From positions 1,054,001 through 1,118,000 of the forward strand of contig NZ_JACXSS010000001.1 of NCBI RefSeq assembly GCF_014850955.1: a stretch of 64,000 nt of DNA, read 5' to 3'. This stretch comes from Methylomonas albis. Lineage in GTDB: Bacteria > Pseudomonadota > Gammaproteobacteria > Methylococcales > Methylomonadaceae. Under the pieces are notes generated by a model. The model had not been told where the DNA came from. It did no database searches and saw only the letters and a list, made by a program, of their open reading frames with translations. The position numbers and the translations under genes are program-made. Shown in pieces: positions 61,771-64,000 of this stretch (position 1 is the stretch's first letter; the number at the start of each line of letters is the position of its first letter).

Positions 61771-62682
61771 ATGAAAAAGCAGACAGTTTTAACCTTTGCA
61801 GCGGCAATGCTGGTGTGGGGCCAAGGCGCTTGGGCGGCGACATTGTCAGGTGGCACAGGCACGCTAGCAGTTGCCAATGACGCGGGCAGGTTCTACAGCT
61901 CCAGCGTCGACAGCAACGGCAATGCTCTTTTGAATGCCAATCCTGGTTACCGGGATTTCACATACAACTTTACCTTGGGCGGCGGCGGTCTGAATCAACT
62001 CAAGATCAACTCGTCCGCCACTTCGGGCATTGCTGGACAACTCGCGGGTACTGCAACGTCGGGCGTCTATAACGGTAATTTTTGGGCTACCACCAACGGC
62101 GGCAAAGGTGGCAACGACGACATGATTTTAGCCGTGGCGCTAACCGGTCCTATTTCGAGTGATTTTGCGCTGACCATTCATTCCAACGGATACGTCGTCG
62201 CGCCAAACCTAACCACTAGACCGACGGTAACGGCTAGCTACTGGCAAACCGACGTCGTCAATGAAACCTTCTATGGATCGGACTTTATCTATGGCCCGAT
62301 GACCAGCAGGCCCGCGTCGGTATATCAGCCGCTCTACAACGGCCAAGATCCCGCTACCACGGGCTCGCTGATGTTCGTCGATCTTGGCGTTGCCAACCGA
62401 TCCACTAGTTTGTCGGATCAAGTCGTTTTCAGCGTGACCGGCCTCTATGCCGGAAATGTGTTGGGGTTCAGCACGTATGCCTATGACCTAATCAGCGGCA
62501 ACACGGTAGCCGATGCAATCGGTTGGACAACGCCAACATCCTCAACCGGCTATACCGTGACCGGCGCCGGAGTCGCGCCCGCTCCGGTACCGGTCCCGCC
62601 TTCTATTTTGTTGTTGGCTAGCGGTTTGTTTGGGCTTGGGGCCATGCAAAACAGGTGCCGAAAAATATGCCGTCTGGGTTGA
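61771..62682 (+). CDS. PEP-CTERM sorting-domain protein, paralogue 1 of a tandem pair
   Basis: The 303-residue product (ATG 61771, AAAGGAAAG upstream) has a signal peptide (LTFAAAMLVWGQGAWAA). The secreted domain shares FTLGGGGLNQLKI, VYNGNFWATTNGGKGGNDDM, GPISSDFALTIHSNGY and VNETFYGSDFIYGPMTSRP with the next gene. The tail is VPVPPSILLLASGLFGLGAM, but the end reads QNRCRKICRLG, with two cysteines and a long basic stretch instead of the normal short R/K end. A frameshift near the 3' end is possible. Function unknown. Confidence 0.83.
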   Translation: MKKQTVLTFAAAMLVWGQGAWAATLSGGTGTLAVANDAGRFYSSSVDSNGNALLNANPGYRDFTYNFTLGGGGLNQLKINSSATSGIAGQLAGTATSGVYNGNFWATTNGGKGGNDDMILAVALTGPISSDFALTIHSNGYVVAPNLTTRPTVTASYWQTDVVNETFYGSDFIYGPMTSRPASVYQPLYNGQDPATTGSLMFVDLGVANRSTSLSDQVVFSVTGLYAGNVLGFSTYAYDLISGNTVADAIGWTTPTSSTGYTVTGAGVAPAPVPVPPSILLLASGLFGLGAMQNRCRKICRLG

Positions 62683-62886
62683 TTAGCAAGAAACCAGGTC
62701 CCGTGTCCAGTGCTGCATCCCCAACTGCAGGTCGGCACTCTACCGGCGCCGACGGCTGTACCTGCTCATCCTTCAGTCGGCGCCAGTATCACCGGTTGCC
62801 GGTTTTAACTCGGTGTAAAGCCGATAGGGCTGGCAAGCCATAGGCATTTAATTTTTAACCGTGTAACTTGATAAAAAGGAAAGACC

Positions 62887-63801
62887 ATGAAAAAGCAAAC
62901 AGTTCTGACAGTGTGTATCGGCTCGTTATTATTCGGTGCCGCAATTCCGGCGTTCGCGGATATCGCGCCCTTGCCGGATTTTCATCACATTAATATCAAC
63001 GTGTCCAATGACAATGGCGCGCAGAATGGTTCGGGGCCTACCGACTCTTACTATATCAAAGCGGATGGGGGCGGACTTAATCAACTGCATATCACGACGG
63101 ATAGCAGCACGGCCGGTCTTAGCGGCCAGGTGACCACGCAAGACATCAATGCCTCGTCGACGTCCGGAACCTTCTGGGTCAGCACCACCGGTGGTCGCGG
63201 CTACAACGACAGCATCATTTTGCTGGCCTCAGTCAAAGGGCCTATTTCCAACGACTTTAGTTTAAACATCAAATCCAGCGGTTACCAATGGACCGCGGCG
63301 GCCAACGTTATTGGCAGCGATATTCATTATGTGTCGGGCGCTGTCAATGAAACTTTCGGTAAAAGCGATTTCCTGTATGGTCCGCAAACCACTAAGCCAG
63401 GACCGGGTACCGGGATTTTACCGTTTTATTCCGGCCAGAATGTCAACGATCCGACCACTGCGGAATACCTGATGTTCATCGATCTTTGGGTGGGAAATAC
63501 CTCAACCCGGACGCAAACCGATGCCGGTAGCGCGAAGGTGGAATTCAGCGTCTCCGGCCTGTACAGCTCCACGCTGGCGTTTAACGCTTACGCCTTTGCC
63601 TATACCTCAAACACCGGCGCCAACTCCATCGATTGGACCAACCGGGTGTCCAGCAATTTGGCCGATGCGGGCCAAAGCGGTTATTCCATCAATACCACGG
63701 CGGTAGCGCCCGTGCCGGTGCCGGCGGCGATATGGCTGTTTGGCAGTGCCTTAGCGGGATTCGGATTGATTGGCCGGCGTAAGGCGGCTTTGGCGGAATG
63801 A
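62887..63801 (+). CDS. PEP-CTERM sorting-domain protein, paralogue 2 of a tandem pair
   Basis: The 304-residue paralogue (MKKQTVLTVCIGSLLFGAAI start) shares the domain order with the preceding protein: ADGGGLNQLHITTDSS, SGTFWVSTTGGRGYNDSI, GPISNDFSLNIKSSGYQW, VNETFGKSDFLYGPQTTKP. The tail is VPVPAAIWLFGSALAGFGLI with GRRKAALAE, the standard form. Even the upstream bases with AAAAAGGAAAGACC match those before paralogue 1, so the duplication included the 5' region. The 204-base spacer holds a GGCGCCGAC/GTCGGCGCC stem. Function unknown. Confidence 0.85.
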   Translation: MKKQTVLTVCIGSLLFGAAIPAFADIAPLPDFHHININVSNDNGAQNGSGPTDSYYIKADGGGLNQLHITTDSSTAGLSGQVTTQDINASSTSGTFWVSTTGGRGYNDSIILLASVKGPISNDFSLNIKSSGYQWTAAANVIGSDIHYVSGAVNETFGKSDFLYGPQTTKPGPGTGILPFYSGQNVNDPTTAEYLMFIDLWVGNTSTRTQTDAGSAKVEFSVSGLYSSTLAFNAYAFAYTSNTGANSIDWTNRVSSNLADAGQSGYSINTTAVAPVPVPAAIWLFGSALAGFGLIGRRKAALAE

Positions 63802-63811
63802 CGGTTTAGAA

Positions 63812-63880
63812 CGCGTAGCTTGGCTTAGGGCTTTAAGTGCGATTAGCGCCCGATTGCGCTGCGCTAATCGGAGCTACGCG
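63812..63880. repeat. Nested inverted repeat downstream of the last complete PEP-CTERM gene
   Basis: The outer arms CGCGTAGCT (63812-63820) and AGCTACGCG (63872-63880) and the inner arms CGATTAGCGC (63840-63849) and GCGCTAATCG (63861-63870) are perfect. It may terminate transcription of the preceding gene. It belongs to the GTAGCT/GATTAGCGC class of repeats common in proteobacteria. Confidence 0.6.
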
Positions 63881-63924
63881 GGCTGATTATTTTTGAAAGG
63901 TACACCTGTGGACGAAGGGATTTT

Positions 63925-64000
63925 ATGAAATTTTTATTTCAATCTAACAATGGATTTAACAAACTGATATTGGCCATTGGCCTGATGCTGAGCCTAACCG
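63925..64000 (+). CDS. Secreted protein, partial (5' end only)
   Basis: Only 25 codons are present: MKFLFQSNNGFNKLILAIGL and on to MLSLT, a typical signal peptide. The ribosome site GAAGGGA precedes the ATG by a few bases. The position in the PEP-CTERM island suggests another such protein, but the rest is beyond the window. Confidence 0.55.
   Translation, partial: MKFLFQSNNGFNKLILAIGLMLSLT

Noticed and set aside
1-64000. CRISPR arrays, tRNA or rRNA genes, phage or integrase genes, complete insertion sequences
   Set aside because: No regularly spaced direct repeats, no tRNA cloverleaf with a CCA end, no rRNA core sequence, and no transposase or integrase reading frame were found.

Overview
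The window looks like chromosomal DNA from a gammaproteobacterium, most likely a methanotroph of the Methylococcales (Methylomonas/Methylobacter type). This placement is an inference. It rests on the moderate GC content, the many secreted proteins ending in a PEP-CTERM sorting tail of the VPLPGAVWLF or VPVPAAIWLF kind, and the general gene content. No methane oxidation gene lies inside the window, so the placement is not proven.

Layout. 1-2.2 kb (minus strand): an iron-type surface signalling set (FecI-like sigma factor, FecR-like regulator, start of a TonB-dependent receptor with an STN domain). 2.4-5.5 kb: a bifunctional GGDEF-EAL c-di-GMP enzyme overlapping a FIST sensor gene. 5.7-8.4 kb: a 47-residue membrane protein, an MFS exporter, a short MITE-like inverted repeat and an Old Yellow Enzyme. 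8.6-12.8 kb: proA-nadD-rsfS followed by two lipoprotein genes of the FlgP/FlgT type. 12.8-18.8 kb: glutathione peroxidase, a DSVLKRH-repeat membrane protein, a PEP-CTERM protein, a subtilisin-like protease and a HAD hydrolase. 18.8-23.8 kb (minus strand): molybdate genes (a modC-like gene, a di-Mop protein, modA) with no modB permease, an alginate-export-type porin and a TSUP permease.

24-45.6 kb is an envelope locus built around a 3456-residue filamentous-haemagglutinin-type exoprotein. Reading away from it on the plus strand are a PEP-CTERM protein, a PstS-like substrate-binding protein, a conserved periplasmic protein, an ExbB/TolQ channel fused to a DUF2341 domain, ExbD, a TonB-like transducer, a large porin, a periplasmic coiled-coil protein and a TpsB/FhaC-type transporter. 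Together they form a two-partner secretion system with its own proton-driven energising module. The set resembles the phosphate-starvation Pdt locus of Pseudomonas aeruginosa.

46-64 kb is an all-plus-strand island of secreted proteins: nine complete PEP-CTERM proteins, two paralogous di-haem cytochrome c peroxidase/MauG-type proteins, a truncated haemoglobin, a TPR-like/methyltransferase protein and a cut-off secreted protein at the edge. Several long untranslated leaders here carry repeated structured-RNA-like elements. One type, with two copies and compensatory base changes, matches the c-di-GMP-I (GEMM) riboswitch core. A second type, with three copies, is related or unassigned. Since the window also holds a c-di-GMP enzyme, the working hypothesis is that c-di-GMP controls surface-protein expression here. 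No tRNA, rRNA, CRISPR array, integrase or complete insertion sequence was seen.
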